DNA of 64,000 nt, taken from contig CM060852.1 of assembly GCA_030737835.1 (NCBI GenBank), positions 22,801,868-22,865,867 of the forward strand, given 5' to 3'. Of the stretch, positions 13,199 through 26,225 are shown one piece after another; positions within the stretch are counted from its first letter, which is position 1, and each line of letters opens with the position of its first letter. Made by a program: the position numbers and the translations under genes. Source of the stretch: Acorus gramineus (taxonomy: Eukaryota > Streptophyta > Magnoliopsida > Acorales > Acoraceae). The notes beneath the pieces were generated by a model. That model made no database searches. It saw only the letters and a program-made list of their open reading frames with translations, and was not told the origin of the DNA.

Positions 13199-13573
13199 TT
13201 AGCTCGACCGGATGGATATTAGTAGGTGTTTCGTTTGGTTCCTGTGTTAGGTTTCGTTTGGTTCAAAGACTGCAATCGGGGAAGAAAATAGAAGGAGAGA
13301 GAGTGTCAATACACTGAAAATGGGTTTATATACCCTATGTCAATACCATTTAATAACAAGGGCAATATTGTCTTTTCATAGCCACATAAAATGTCTGAAA
13401 GCGTTTGCCGACTTAAAAAGTGGGTTCGATGGGGCTGAATTTTTTTTACTCAAAATGTCTGAAAGAGGGTAGAAATAAGTGCTTCTTTATACTCCAGCCA
13501 AACAAGCTTAACACTGATTTTTAATTTTAAGCTAAATAAGCACTGAAAATAAGTGCAACCAAACACCCCCTTA

Positions 13574-14440
13574 ATAAAACAAAATAACAAAGAGGAAATG
13601 AGGAATTTTTTTTTCTTATTTTTTATTTGACACAAACACAAGTATTAAAGTGATAAATTGAAATATTCTCATTTCCTATCATTTTTTCTCACTTTTCCTG
13701 TGACACAGACACCCTAAATGTAGTTTATCATTTAAAAAAAAAATCAAATCTGTCTTGTCTTGTCGCCCCTTATATGTTTCTTTCTCTCTCCCTCTCATCT
13801 ATTCTTTCTCTTCCCCTTCCCATATCAATTTTCCAAACCCACCACCCAATGAAAACAGAAGGGGGGGGGGGATAGCCCCTTCCAAAATACATAACAAAAA
13901 AAAAAAACTTTAATCATTCATTCTTCTCGTCACACCGTGTGAAAATATCAAACTAAAATACCATCTCACGACAATATCTTGAGCAAATAACGAACATCTC
14001 GTGCGAATAAGATGGGTTGGGCCCACTGTTCGTAGATTGGCGTCGAAGAAAGAAAAGAGTATATGAGTTCCACCACTGAACACCGTCCGATGAAAGGATC
14101 AAAACGATCAAGCGGTCTTGATTGATTCAAGGACGCGGCCTGTGGAATATGCTATCTCCGTACACCACCCGGTGACAATAGTTTTCATCTCAGATGACCA
14201 TCTGATCGATTTGAACTGTTCGATGTTTCGGTGAGAGTGAGTGTAAGATAAGTCGGAGGAGGAGTGTAAGAAAATCAAACGGTGGAGATGATGAGATGAT
14301 AAAAAATAAAGTGCCAATGATAACTATATGAAATAATTATTTTAATTAAAAAAAATCTCAAACAAAAACTTATCGTGATTTTGAAAAACACAGCTTTGCA
14401 AATTGCAATCGTTGTTAGCTCTCTCTCTCTCTCTTTTAGG
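13574..14440 (+). promoter_or_regulatory. Upstream region of importin-beta copy 1
   Basis: The first part (to about 14015) is unique AT-rich DNA with a G10 run near 13861. From about 14018 the sequence matches the region before importin copy 2 from about 23938. The TCTCTCTC pyrimidine tract at 14412-14432 and AGGGTTTCGGCGG at 14439 are shared with copy 2 and probably lie at the transcript start. Confidence 0.5.
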
Positions 14441-14527
14441 GTTTCGGCGGATCTTTGCTGTCGACGTGTCGGATCGGTCGGACGATCGTCTGGTCCTTGC
14501 CCGAGAACGCGTCTCCACTAAATCTAT

Positions 14528-15697
14528 GTGAGCTTCTCTTCAAAACACTCATATTTTTTCTTCTGATTTGGTTCGGATTCACGGATTATGGTTCGCTTTT
14601 GTGTTCTTATGGTCAAAAATTGGATCAGGGATTTTGATGTTTGGAAGATTTTGTTTGAGGGTTCAAATTTGGTGTTTTGGGGGGTTTTGTAGCTGTGATT
14701 TGGGGTTTGTGAATTGGGGCGGTTGGGGGGGGGGGATTGGGGGTTTTATGCGGCGTTTTTGGTGGAATATGTGGAATCTGTTTGTTCAGTTTGATCCGAG
14801 AACCGTGGAGGATTTCTTAGGGCTTGCATTTTTTGAGATAATCGTCGTTTGAAGTTTAGAATTCTGAGCAGAATTTGACTTTCGAAATAAGAGATATGAG
14901 TTCCTTGATTATTTTTTTTTTGTAGTGGATGTGTTGATTTTATGGAGATATGTAGATCTGGGAGACTGGGACATTATAAGATAGTTGATTTTATTTTGGA
15001 AACCATTAGAGGTTTTATGTGTCCTTCATTTTCATGCCTACCTTATTAACATTACTGAAAATTATCCTTTGGTGGCTTACTTTTCTCATCTGGGTGGCCA
15101 TTTTTTTGGTAGCATATTATTGTACTTGGATATATGAATCGTCCCAGTTGGGTCTATGGATAGATGTGGAGGACAGTCAGATTTGTGTAATTTTATATTT
15201 TTACAAATCATTATTTGATTTGATTTGATGGATGATCCCTCCCCATTAAACCTTTTATTAATTGTTTAACCTTTTATTAATTGTTGAAAGGTGTTGTAAA
15301 CTTTGGAAAATCTTCATTTTAGTTTCAAGGAGTCCCTGACCTGTGCATCACGATTACAAAGAAATATCATCCTTTGGATTATAATTGAAATAATTTTTTT
15401 ACCAGAATTATGATCTTGCTGACCATGTTTGTTACTGGGATCTGGTTATGAGATGGAATATGGTGAGGGTTGTTTATGAGTTTTTATTTTATAAATTGTC
15501 ATTTTTTCTGGTCTATATGTTCTGTGACTTTTGTCACAACTCAGAAAGTCACTTATTACACTGACTCTGCTTATTCAGTCCAAACTCCAAAGTGTTTCTG
15601 TAAAGTGTTATTTTCTCTGATGTCATGTATTTTGTTGCAGTGCAAAAAATTGGCTGATGACATACCAGACTAATCTATTTTGAATAATTTTTCCTAG
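14528..15697 (+). other. 5'-UTR intron of importin-beta copy 1
   Basis: A GTGAGCTTCTC donor at 14528 and a TTTTTCCTAG acceptor ending at 15697 bound an intron inside the 5' UTR. The exon resumes ATAGAAA before the start codon. Copy 2 has the same intron at 24442-26218 but 607 bp longer. The frames that appear open here are not conserved between the copies. Confidence 0.75.
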
Positions 15698-15704
15698 ATA
15701 GAAA

Positions 15705-18396
15705 ATGGCGATGGAAATCACACAGATTCTTTTGAATGCACAAGCTGTGGATGCAACTGTTCGGAAGCATGCAGAGCAGAACTTGAAGCAATTCCAAGAT
15801 CAAAATCTCCCTGGTTTTTTTCTCTCTTTATCAGGAGAGTTAGCAAATAATGATAAGCCGGTGGATATTCGTAAATTGGCAGGTTTGATCCTAAAAAACA
15901 CCCTGGATGCAAAGGAACAACACAGGAAGTTTGAGCTTGTGCAGGGATGGTTGTCATTGGATGTGGGTGTTAAGGCTCAGGTCAAGGGATGCTTGCTGCA
16001 GACCCCCTCTTCTCATGTTCTTGACGCTCGGTCGACTGCATCCCAGGTCATTGCCAAGATTGCGGGCATAGAGTTGCCTCATAAACAGTGGCCAGAACTC
16101 ATTGGGTGTCTCTTGTCTGATATACACCAACTTCCAGCTCATGTCAAGCAGGCGACTCTTGAAACTTTAGGGTATATATGTGAGGAAGTCTCTCCAGATG
16201 CCATTGATCAAGATCAAGTGAATAAGATACTTACCGCTGTTGTTCAGGGTATGAATTCTTCTGAGGCGAGCAATGATGTGAGACTTGCCGCAACTCGAGC
16301 ATTGGATATTGCATTGGGATTTGCTCAGGCAAACTTCTCGAATGACATGGAACGGGATTACATTATGAGGGTGGTTTGTGAGGCAACTCTATCCACGGAT
16401 GTTAAAATAAGGCAAGCAGCGTTTGAGTGTCTGGTTTCGATATCCTCAACCTACTATGAGAAGCTGTCATCCTATATTCAGGATATATTTAATATCACTT
16501 CAAAAGCTGTTAGGGAAGATGAGGAACTTGTTGTCCTCCAGGCTATTGAGTTCTGGAGTTCAATCTGCGATGTGGAGATTGATATTTTGGATGAATATGG
16601 AGGCGACTTCACTGGTGATTCGGACATCTCTTGTTTTTATTTTATCAAGCAGGCCCTACCTGCGTTGGTACCTATGCTGCTGGAGACTCTTTTAAAGCAA
16701 GAAGAGGATGAAGATCAGGATGAGGGGGCTTGGAATCTTGCGATGGCTGGTGGAACGTGCTTGGGTTTGGTTGCTCGGACGGTCGGTGATGACATAGTAC
16801 CCCTTGTAATGCCCTTCATAGAAGAAAATATCACAAAACCAGATTGGAGGCAAAGGGAAGCGGCAACATATGCATTTGGTTCCATTCTTGAGGGTCCATC
16901 CCCTGACAAGCTTACAAACATTGTCAATATTGCATTGAACTTTATGCTCACTGCTTTAATGAAGGACCCCAATAATCATGTCAAGGACACCACTGCATTG
17001 ACCCTTGGAAGGATATTTGAGTTCTTACACGGTTCGATTCTGGACTCCCAAATTATCACTCCTGAAAACTGCAAACAGATCCTTATGGTCCTCCTCCAGA
17101 GCATGAAAGATGTTCCCAATGTTGCAGAGAAGGCTTAAGGTGCTCTTTATTTCCTTGCCCAAGGTTATGAGGATGTGGGGTCATCATCATCACCTCTGTC
17201 TCCTTTCTTTCAAGATATCATCCAGGCTCTTCTCAGTGTGACGCATCGGGAAGATGCCGGGGAGTCACAGCTCCGGACTGCTGCCTACGAGACCCTAAAA
17301 TGAAGTTGTGAGGTGCTCAAATGATGAGACTGCCCCGACAGTTGCCCAACTTGTTCCAGTCCTCATGCTGGAACTTCACCAGACACTTGAGGCACAGAAA
17401 CTGTCATTAGAGGAGAGGGAGAAGCAGAGCGATCTGCAGGGGCTTCTGTGTGGATGCTTACAGATCGTTATCCAGAAGTTGAGTTCATCTGACGCCACAA
17501 AATTTATATTAATGCAATTCACGGACCAGGTGATGAATCTCTTCTTGAGGGTATTCGCTTGCAGGAATGCCACAGTCCATGAAGAGGCCATGCTTGCTAT
17601 AGGTGCTCTCGCATATGCGACAGGTCCAGGCTTTGCAAAATACATGCAAGAGTTCTACTCGTATTTGGAGATGGGTCTCCAGAACTATGAGGAATATCAA
17701 GTTTGTTCTATTACTGTTGGGGTGGTCGGGGATCTATGCAGGTCTTTGGATGATAAGATATTGCCCTTTTGTGATGGAATCATGACCCAACTACTTAAGG
17801 ACCTGTCAAGCAGTCAGTTGCACAGGTCCGTTAAGCCACCTATCTTCTCATGCTTTGGTGACATCGCTCTTGCAATTGGAGGGAACTTTGAGAAGTACTT
17901 GATATATGCTATGCCAATGTTGCAGAGCGCAGCAGAACTCTCTGTAAAATGCTCTGGTGTGGATGATGAGATGGTTGAGTACACCAACCTGCTAAGGAAT
18001 GGCATATTGGAAGCCTACTCTAGAATCTTTCAAGGTTTTAAGAACTCGCCCAAGACTCAGTTACTGATGCCTTATGCTCCTCTCATACTCCAGTTTCTCG
18101 ATAGCTTATACATGGAAAAAGACATGTACGCTCTAATAATCAGACCTGTCCTTTTATTTATTTTTCAAGTTGTTAATTTAGTACAACCATCTTATTATAA
18201 TATTAATTTCAGGGATGATGCAGTTTCTAAAGCTGCGATTGGAGTTCTTGGAGATCTGGCTGATACACTGGGAAGCAATGCCGGTCCACTGATCAACCAA
18301 TCTGTCTCAAGCAAAGATTTCTTGGACGAGTGCCTCTCATCGGATGACCATCTGATCAAGGAATCCGCTGAATGGGCGAAGATGGCCATCAGCTGA
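15705..18396 (+). pseudogene. Importin subunit beta-1, decaying duplicate
   Basis: It encodes the same HEAT-repeat nuclear import receptor as the gene at 26226-28936, starting MAMEITQILLNAQ. The frame stops at 17136-17138 (TAA where copy 2 has TGT, Cys). One base is added near 17298-17301, and the last exon (from 18213) ends five codons early because CGA became TGA at 18394. Its last donor is GTACGC, against GTAAGT in copy 2. I count about 25 amino-acid differences from copy 2 in the first 477 residues, many in conserved positions (for example TTAWTL to TTALTL), which fits relaxed selection. A truncated 477-residue protein with an importin-beta N-terminal half could still be made if transcribed. 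A misassembly is less likely, because the divergence is spread along the copy. Confidence 0.88.
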
Positions 18397-19926
18397 GCCG
18401 TCTCTGTCTGATGGTGCTGATGGTCGTGTAAACGTATCTCTCTCTCTATGCATATGGGGTTTTGTCAAGTCAGGTCTGGGATTGCATAACATGTGTTGGG
18501 TGGGTCATTGCCATTTTCACATGGTGGTGGTTCTCAGTGGAGTTGGAGGTCTGTCGTCGCTAACTCTCGTGTCCGCACCATTGGAGTCGGGGTTCCCTAA
18601 GGGGGGTCGGTAGTAATGGCCCACTTCTGCTAACTTTGCAGATCAGCTGAATGTGTTTTTATCAAAAACACACTTTGGCTTGTCATTGCTTGTCCATACC
18701 ATCTTCCCTTACATCATCCATACATGGTCCTGCTTGTATTTGCATTACATCAAGAGACCTGCTTGTTTGTTCTCTCATTTTCTCAGATGGGAAAGCAATC
18801 CATGATCAGGTGTCCCAAACCAGTGGCACTTGAATATTGGCGCAGGAGTTCTCCGTGCTGAAGCACCCATTTCTGAGTCAAAAAAACATACAGTTTGTCC
18901 AGCCCATCCATATTTTTCTTTTTATTTTATTTGAAATCATTAAACAGTCTGCAGTATTTCGGTGGTGTCAGTGTCATTGCATCATTTGCATTGTCTATGT
19001 ATACTTGTCCAGTACTTGTTAGTTCTCTTTGAAGTGGCTTTCAAGGCCTGCATTGTTCAGTCGTAATCCGTTAAGGATTTATGTCATGCGTCAGTCATAT
19101 TTTATTTAAGTCTGAATTCTCATTTGTGTTTTCTTTTTCATTTCCTTTCTTCGTCATCCTTGCCTCTTCTCATGGTGTTGTGTGGTGTTCTGTAATCTGT
19201 TACAAAGATTGTGTTCTCATGGAGGATGGCTGTCGGCTTTTATAAATGTTGTCGGTTCGGCCTTGAAATGGAGTTATTGTATTTTTTGAGCTCCATTATT
19301 TTTCAAGACATAGGTTGTATGAAATTTTTTATGGCCTTTTTTTTTGAGCCATCCGAATTATTGGGAGGAAATTCTTGTCCTGTTTTGTTATATATTTCTG
19401 TTTTTCTCTAGCTATAATAACATGACTCTACAGCATTCCAGATCAGTGTGGACTGTGGAATCTGATCCACTTTTTATATCCTTTTTATTATATGTTGTCT
19501 TTAGAGTTTTCTTTGGAGATATTCAGATGATGTAATGCATGCTGGCAAGTATTTTTTTTTGTTGTCCTTTTCTCTCTTGTTATTTTGATGGCTTTTATAT
19601 CAATATATATATATATATATATACATACATCTCATGTAATGAACTTCTGATGTGTTTTATTGGTCCACAACTGCAAATGGTTGAAGATTTTGTTTTGACC
19701 TTTTTTAGTTATGGTTTTCATGTGCTGTTCTATTTGTTTGGATGTGCTGTCTGGAAATTGCTATGATGTTTGTCCCAGGGTATTTTTTTTTTCTGGGAAC
19801 ACCCTTGTTTGTGTTAGGTCCAATAATGTATTGTTTGGGGTGTTGGATTATTGAATGAACAAAGTTTGTGAATGAAATAATTTAAGTTGGTCTTGATTTG
19901 GAGTACTGTTAAATGTTTTTTTTTAA
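18397..19926 (+). other. 3' flank of importin-beta copy 1
   Basis: This matches the 3' flank of copy 2 almost to 19915, including stretches such as GGGTGGGTCATTGCC and GGAGGATGGCTGTCGGC. It probably holds the 3' UTR. A (TA)n run lies at 19606-19622. No gene is seen. Confidence 0.6.
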
Positions 19927-19929
19927 TAA

Positions 19930-21354
19930 GGACATGTTTGGATACTGTACAAATGAGGTGGGTTTTCATTTGCACATGGTCAAACATAAATTCACGTTTG
20001 ATTATGTTATTTAAGTTAATCAAATAAAATCACATGGTTTTTATTTGCTCCAATAAATGGGACAATCAAAATCCCATCTAAGCTCATGTTTTATCATTTT
20101 GAAACAACTTTTATTTTCACATATTACATTTTCCCATCTCATCTACCCAAATCGAAGCCACCATCACCGGTGGCCCTCCTGTCAAGTCTTCCTCGCTGGC
20201 CACCTTCAATTCCCTCTTCCTTGCCCTTCCGCCAACATCTTCCTCTTCCATGAGGCGGACGAGGCTGACTTGGTGGCCGTGGGAGACGGATGCGAGGTGG
20301 TCGATGAGGGGACGTCGTTGAGGCCTGTGGAAGACGAGGTCAGGGTAGATCTCTGGAGCACCGGTGACACCTGTGGGAGACGGAGGCGATGTTCTTGTTG
20401 AGGGTCCGGAAGTCGAGGACCTCAACAGGGGCGGAGGAGGAGGAGGAAGACTGGGACGTTTCAATGACTTCTAGGAGGGAGAGGTCGACGTCGCCGTTGT
20501 CAATGGCGGAGGGGGAGAGGTCCTCGTCGTTGTTGTGGCGGTAGCGCTTCGCGGCGTGGTGGAGGTGGCCGTCGTCCATCTCTGTAGAGGTGGAGAGGGC
20601 GAAGGAAGGAAAAATTATTCAAACCAGCCCATTATCATTGTTTGAAAGAGAGAGATATGGTATTCAAATCTTTGTAAATTCAAAATTTTGTAAATAAAAA
20701 ACTTGATGTTGTTGATGGAAAGAAATTTGTAACAGAGAAGGGGGTTTCAAAGAGAGGGAGATGGTATTAGTCAAAGAATGCACATAAATATTTTTTAAAT
20801 AGAAATAATTTTTTTTTCTAAATGCGATGGATAATATTTAGGACATGAATTAAAAAAAAACCTGTTTATTATATTATTATATTATATATAATCTATAAAA
20901 ATGTAAATATACAAGACTGTTTTAATATGTGAAACACTTCAATAAAAATATGTAATTAAAAATTGTAACATGAGAACGAAATAAAAGTGAAAAATTGTTT
21001 CATACAATTGAACTAACAATTACTTGTAAGAATTAGTTTGGTAGAAAAATATTGATGAATATGCTTAAGAATATATGAGTATAATTATGTTAGAATAGAT
21101 GGAAATAAACTGGCATTGATAATGTAAATTTCAAAAAAGATTCACAGATATATCATTTAAGTTGGCATATGTGCAAATAATTTTACACATATGAGACAAA
21201 CAACTGCAAACATGAATACGTGTGTAAATGATAACACATCATGAAAATAGACAAACATGTGCAAACAATGTACAAAGGTTTCCTTGCACGTGCAATGTAA
21301 AATTTGCATGTGCAACAAAACACGTACAAATAATCCTTACATCCAAACGTGCCC
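19930..21354. mobile_element. TIR element with TAA duplication carrying a GC-rich fragment
   Basis: The 1425-bp element starts GGACATGTTTGGAT and ends ATCCAAACGTGCCC, with TAA at 19927-19929 and 21355-21357. The three-base duplication and G-rich ends with TTTGG suggest a PIF/Harbinger relative. Subterminal TTTGCACATG/CATGTGCAAA-like words recur. Positions 20117-20579 form a sharply GC-rich island inside AT-rich DNA, best explained as captured gene sequence. Confidence 0.65.
20117..20579 (-). other. GC-rich captured gene fragment, unrecognised
   Basis: From 20579 the minus strand reads MDDGHLHHAAKRYRHNND, then an acidic stretch, SSSSSS and DFRTLNKNI, before a stop at 20340. Another frame continues open to 20117 with VRLMEEEDVGGRARKREL. 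The base composition and continuous codon-like structure suggest a host exon picked up by the transposon and now out of frame. I do not recognise the parent gene. Confidence 0.35.
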
Positions 21355-21561
21355 TAAGAGTAGCATGACGATCGCGGAAGGAGTACTAGTAGGACGGTGA
21401 TGATGGTCTATGGTTCTAATAAGAAAATAGGTCTTCAGGACCTCCTCTTTGCATTTTCCTTCTTTCTCTATGTCTTTTCATTCCATCAGAATTGTATTTG
21501 AAAATCAGAAATGAAATCGTGATAGTTATTTCTATTATTTTTAAAAATGAGCCTGAATTTT

Positions 21562-23337
21562 GAGCCCGTCTATCACCACCAACCTAAATGCTGTCCCCCC
21601 CAACCTAACAAAAATTTAAAACATCTTATATTAGGAACTCATCCCACCAATTTCAGTTGACACAAACCCAGTCATACTGGGGTGTCTAATATGACACAAA
21701 GTGTGTCACCCAAAATTTTTCAATTGCAATATTTTGACGCGACACACCTTGGGTCAAAGTAAATTGTACAGTTCGACATACTCTGAGTCAAACCATACTG
21801 TCTACTATGACCTAAGGTGTGTCGTCCAATACTATTCAATTGACAATAATTTAATTTTTTATCTATCATAAATACATAACAAATAATTTTATAAATAAAA
21901 AAATTCACGTACATAATCACATAAGTTAATTCACATACATATCATGTACATTCACAAATCTAATATTTTTTTGTCGTAATGAAAACATACTATTGACATA
22001 ACAGTTTTCCTTGTTCAACATTCACACATCCAAATTCAACCAACGAACATATCCATATTATATTTTAACTTTTGAATAATGTATTAAGTAAAACTAATAA
22101 AAATTACTCTCCCCAAACCGATTACTCTCCCCCCAACCTAATAAAAATTTAAAACATTTTATTTTAGACATTCATCACACCAACCTCACTTGACACGAAC
22201 TTTGTGATACTAGGATGTCTAATGTGACTCAAGGTGTGTCACCTAAAATTTTTCAACTACAATATTTTAAAAGTTATGCGAACCCAAAATTTTTCAACTA
22301 CAATATTTTAAAAGTTACGCGACACACCTTGAGTCACCATAAGTTGTTCGATTTGACATACTCGAGTCAAACTAAGATGTTTACTATGACTTAAGGTGTG
22401 TCACATAGAATTTTTCAATTAAGATATTTTAGAAGTAATCTGACACATCTTGAGTCACCATAAGTTATTTGATTTGACATATTCCGAGTCAAGCTAGAAT
22501 GTCCACTATGACCCAATGTGTGTCGCCAAATACTATCCAATTGATAATAAGTTAATTTTTTTTATCTATCATAAATATCATAAATACACAACAAATAAAA
22601 TATCATAAATAAACAACATTCGTATACATGGTCGTATAAGTTAATTCAACATTCACATATCCAACCTGCACATTCACAAATCCAATACATTATTTTTTTC
22701 ACAAATGAAAACTTACTATTAACATAACAGTCTTCCCTGTTGAAAATGTATACATCCAAATTCAATTAATTAACACATCCACGTTAATACATTTTTTTAC
22801 TTAATACATTGTTCAAAAGTTAAAATATAATATGGATATGTTCGTTGGTTGAATTTGGATGTGTGAATGTTGAACAAGGAAAACTGTTATGTCAATAGTA
22901 TGTTTTCATTTACGACAAAAAAATATTAGATTTGTGAATGTACATGATATGTATGTGAATTAACTTATGTAATTACGTACGTGAATTTTATTTATTTATG
23001 ATATTATTTGTTATGTATTTATGATATTTATGATAGATTAAAAAATTAAATTATTGTCAATTGAATAGTGTTGGACGACACACCTTGGGTCATAGTAGAC
23101 AGTATGGTTTGACTCAGAGTATGTCGAACTGTACAATTTACTTTGACCCAAGGTGTGTCGCGTCAAAATATTGCAATTGAAAAATTTTGGGTGACACACT
23201 TTGTGTCATATTAGACACCCCAGTATGACTGGGTTTGTGTCAACTGAAATTGGTGGGATGAGTGCCTAATATAAGATGTTTTAAATTTTTGTTAGGTTGG
23301 AGGGAGAGCATTTAGGTTGGTGGTGATAGACGGGCTC
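21562..23337. mobile_element. Mutator-like fold-back element with ~540-bp inverted arms
   Basis: A perfect 9-bp duplication CTGAATTTT flanks it (21553-21561 and 23338-23346). Ends are GAGCCCGTCTATCACC and its inverse. The left arm (about 21562-22098) and right arm (about 22798-23337) are near-identical inverted repeats. The middle (about 22110-22790) is a diverged, partial third copy in left-arm orientation, with a local duplication of AAATTTTTCAACTACAATAT. There is no coding sequence. The 9-bp duplication and long TIRs point to a MULE-derived non-autonomous element. A transcript would fold into a long hairpin. Confidence 0.88.
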
Positions 23338-23346
23338 CTGAATTTT

Positions 23347-23937
23347 TATGAACTCATATAGCTTAAGTTTTTATCGAAACGATAGATCAAATTTCATGTA
23401 ACTAATAGGGATTATTTATTAATTAATGATTCTGGTTATAAAAATATTTGGATAATGTTATATTTTATTTTTTAAAAATAGTATACCTCATTAGATGAGG
23501 TATGCGATTTTATAAAAAACTGAATCATATATTTCACTGAAATGCATGGATATCTATATATTCCATTGAATTGCATGGCTTTTATAGAAAAAATAATTTT
23601 TTTTATAAATATATATATTTTATTAGATAACCATGTATTTAAAAATTTTTAAAATTATGTTGTGGAGTGATCGCACAAGTGTCTATACGTAAAATTTCTA
23701 TACTTAAAATTTGGAAAATGATATCTCAGGTCTCTCGTGCCGTATCATTTGCAATTCACAATGTTTTTTCTTATTTTAAAATTATACATCTTTTATTAAA
23801 ATACATACTATTATATGAAAAAAAATATATACTGAAATATAATAAATATATATTTTTTTAAAAATATCTTTTACCATTTATTCAGGATCCATTGTTCGGT
23901 GAGGCCCCAACGAAACCCGAAACTGAAAAGCTTCCGC
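23347..23937. other. AT-rich intergenic DNA
   Basis: Very AT-rich sequence between the fold-back element and the start of the second importin duplicate. No gene, repeat end or RNA is recognised. Confidence 0.6.
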
Positions 23938-24441
23938 ATGGGCCCACCATTCGTGGATTAGCCTCAAAGAAAGCAAAAGATAGTTTCCAACTCCACCGCT
24001 GCCATCCGTCTGATCAATGGATCCAAACAATCAAGCGGTCCTGATTGATTCACGGGCGCTGCAAGTGGACTGTCATGTCTACGTGCACCACCCGGTGACG
24101 ATATTTCTCCTCTCGGACGATCATGGGGATCATTTTAAACCGTTCGATGTGTCGGTGAGAGTGAGTGCATGATTAGTCGGAGAAGTGTAAAATCAAACGG
24201 GATGAGATGAAATATAAAATAAAATAAAGGGCAATGATAACATAAGAAACAATAATTTTTTTATAATAAAAAAAATCTCAAACAATAACATTTCGTGATT
24301 TCGCAAAATACAGCTTTGCAATCGGCGTCCGCTTCAGACTCTCTCTCTGTCATTTTTAGGGTTTCGGCGGATCTTCGCCGTCGACGCGTCGGTTCGGTCG
24401 GACGATCGTCTGGTTATCGCCGGAGTCTCCTCTAAATCCAT

Positions 24442-26218
24442 GTGAGCTTCTCTTCAAAAGCACTCATTTTTTTTTTCTTCTGATTTGGCTCGGATTCACG
24501 GAATATGGTTCTCTTTTGTGCCCTCATGTTCGAATATTGGATCAGGGTTTCCGATCTTTGGATTCCGTTGAGTTTTGTTTGAAGATTCAAAATTGGGGGT
24601 TTTGGTGGTTTGGTTAATGTGATTTAGGGTTTTTGAATTGGGGCTGGAGGGGAATTGGATGTTTTATTTGGCTTTTTTTGGGTGGAATTTGTGGAATCTG
24701 TTCGTTCAATTTGATCCGAGAACCGCAGAGGTTTTTTTAGGGCTTGCATTTTTGGGTTTTTTTTGAGAATTCTGAGCTGAATTTGACTTTCAGAATAAGA
24801 GATCGAGTTCCTTGATTTTTTTTTTCAAGTAGTGGATGTGTTGATTTTATGGAGATATGTAGATCTGGGACATTATATGAAGGGTAGTTGGTATTCACCA
24901 TATTCATGTTGTACTGATTTTAATTTGGAAACAATTAAAGCTTTTTATGCTGCATGGGAATGGACATAATTATTGTTACAAGCCCCTCTACAGATAAATT
25001 AATTGTTGGAAAATGAAACCCACCTGCCATCCTAGACCTTTTCCCCATGGAACTATGGAAGTCTCTCTCTCCTGGCTCTGTTTGGATGCCAGAAAACAAT
25101 CTGTTATGATAATATTTGGGTGCATTTAGGATCATGGTTTGACCCTTGAAAATCATAATTTTATACTTTGAAATTTAATTTTTAATAAATCTATTTTTAT
25201 TTTCTTTTTCAAAAACTGATTTAATATGTCATTAATAACTGAAAAGTTGAACTCAACTATTCAATTAATCATCTAAAGTTTTAGGCTTTTTGAAAATCCG
25301 TTTGTAAGTTTTGGCTTTCTGCAAAAACAGAATCAACCAAAACTGTGTTTTCAAATGCCCCTGGACGGAAACAAAAAAAAAAGCTATTGTATACTGAGTG
25401 AGATTGTACAAGTACTGAACTCCAAAGTTAAACATGTTTGGGCAAAAATGATACGAGTGAGCTACTTGAAAGTTCTCATGTTTTACATCCAAAATTCTTT
25501 ATTAAGTAAATCAGCTCTTCATGGATTGATAGAGAGGTATTCTCTCTTTACAAAGAGTTATTTGAGGTGGTCGTTTTCATGTCCTCCTTTTTAATATTAC
25601 TAAAGACTGCGTCTTGCTGGCTTACTTTTCTCATCTCGGTGGTCATTTTTTAATAGAATAATTTTTTACTTGGATATGTGAATTGTGTGAGTTGGGCCTA
25701 TGGATAGATGTGGTGGACAGTCAAATTTTTGTAATTTGATATTTTAAAAATTATTATCTGATCTGATGTGATGCATGATCCCTCCCAATTCCCATAAAAC
25801 CTTTTAGTAATTGTTGAAAAGTTTAGTAAACATAGTAAAATTTTCATTCGCGTTTCAAGGAGTCCCTTACCTGTGCATCACGATTACAAAGGAAACATCA
25901 TCTTTGGATTTTAATTAAATAAAAATTGTACTAGAACTATGATCTTGCTGACCATGTTTGTTACTGGGATCAGGTTATGAGGTGGAATATGGTGAACATT
26001 GTTTATGAAATTTTATAAATTGTTATTTTTTGTGGTCCATATGTTCTGTGACTTCTTTCACGACACAGAAGGCCATTTTCTATATTGTTCTCTGCTTCTT
26101 AAGGCCAAAATGTTTCCATTGAAGTTCTATTTTTTTTCCTAATGTCACGTATTAGTTGCAGTGCAAAAAATTGGCTGATGACATGCCAGATTAAACTATT
26201 GTGTTCTCTTTTTCCTAG
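24442..26218 (+). other. 5'-UTR intron of importin-beta copy 2, with a ~620-bp insertion
   Basis: The intron has a GTGAGCTTCTC donor and a TTTTTCCTAG acceptor, as in copy 1. Compared with copy 1 it has extra DNA from about 24950 to 25568. The insert contains CTGTTTGGATGCCAGAAAACA and an approximate inverse TGTTTTCAAATGCCCCTGGA (25075-25365), so it is probably a MITE. It must have arrived after the duplication, or have been lost from copy 1. Confidence 0.7.
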
Positions 26219-26225
26219 ATAGAAA

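Larger units (their letters stand above)
10045..13570. mobile_element. Harbinger-type element, 3.5 kb, non-autonomous
   Basis: The left end GGGGCCGTTTGGTT and the right end CCAAACACCCCC are inverted, and TTA is duplicated at 10042-10044 and 13571-13573. Both are as in PIF/Harbinger elements. Subterminal sequences at both ends share CTGATTTT and AAGTGC blocks. No DDE transposase or MYB-like frame is visible, so it could not move alone. The inside looks like a captured or dependent minus-strand gene: a GC-rich candidate first exon near 13190-13015 followed by GTAAAAC, and a coding terminal exon at 11003-10794. Confidence 0.7.

Noticed and set aside
21562-23337. Regular repeats considered as a CRISPR-like or satellite array
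   Set aside because: The repeats are inverted arms with a 9-bp target duplication, so a Mutator-like element explains them; the genome is plant nuclear.
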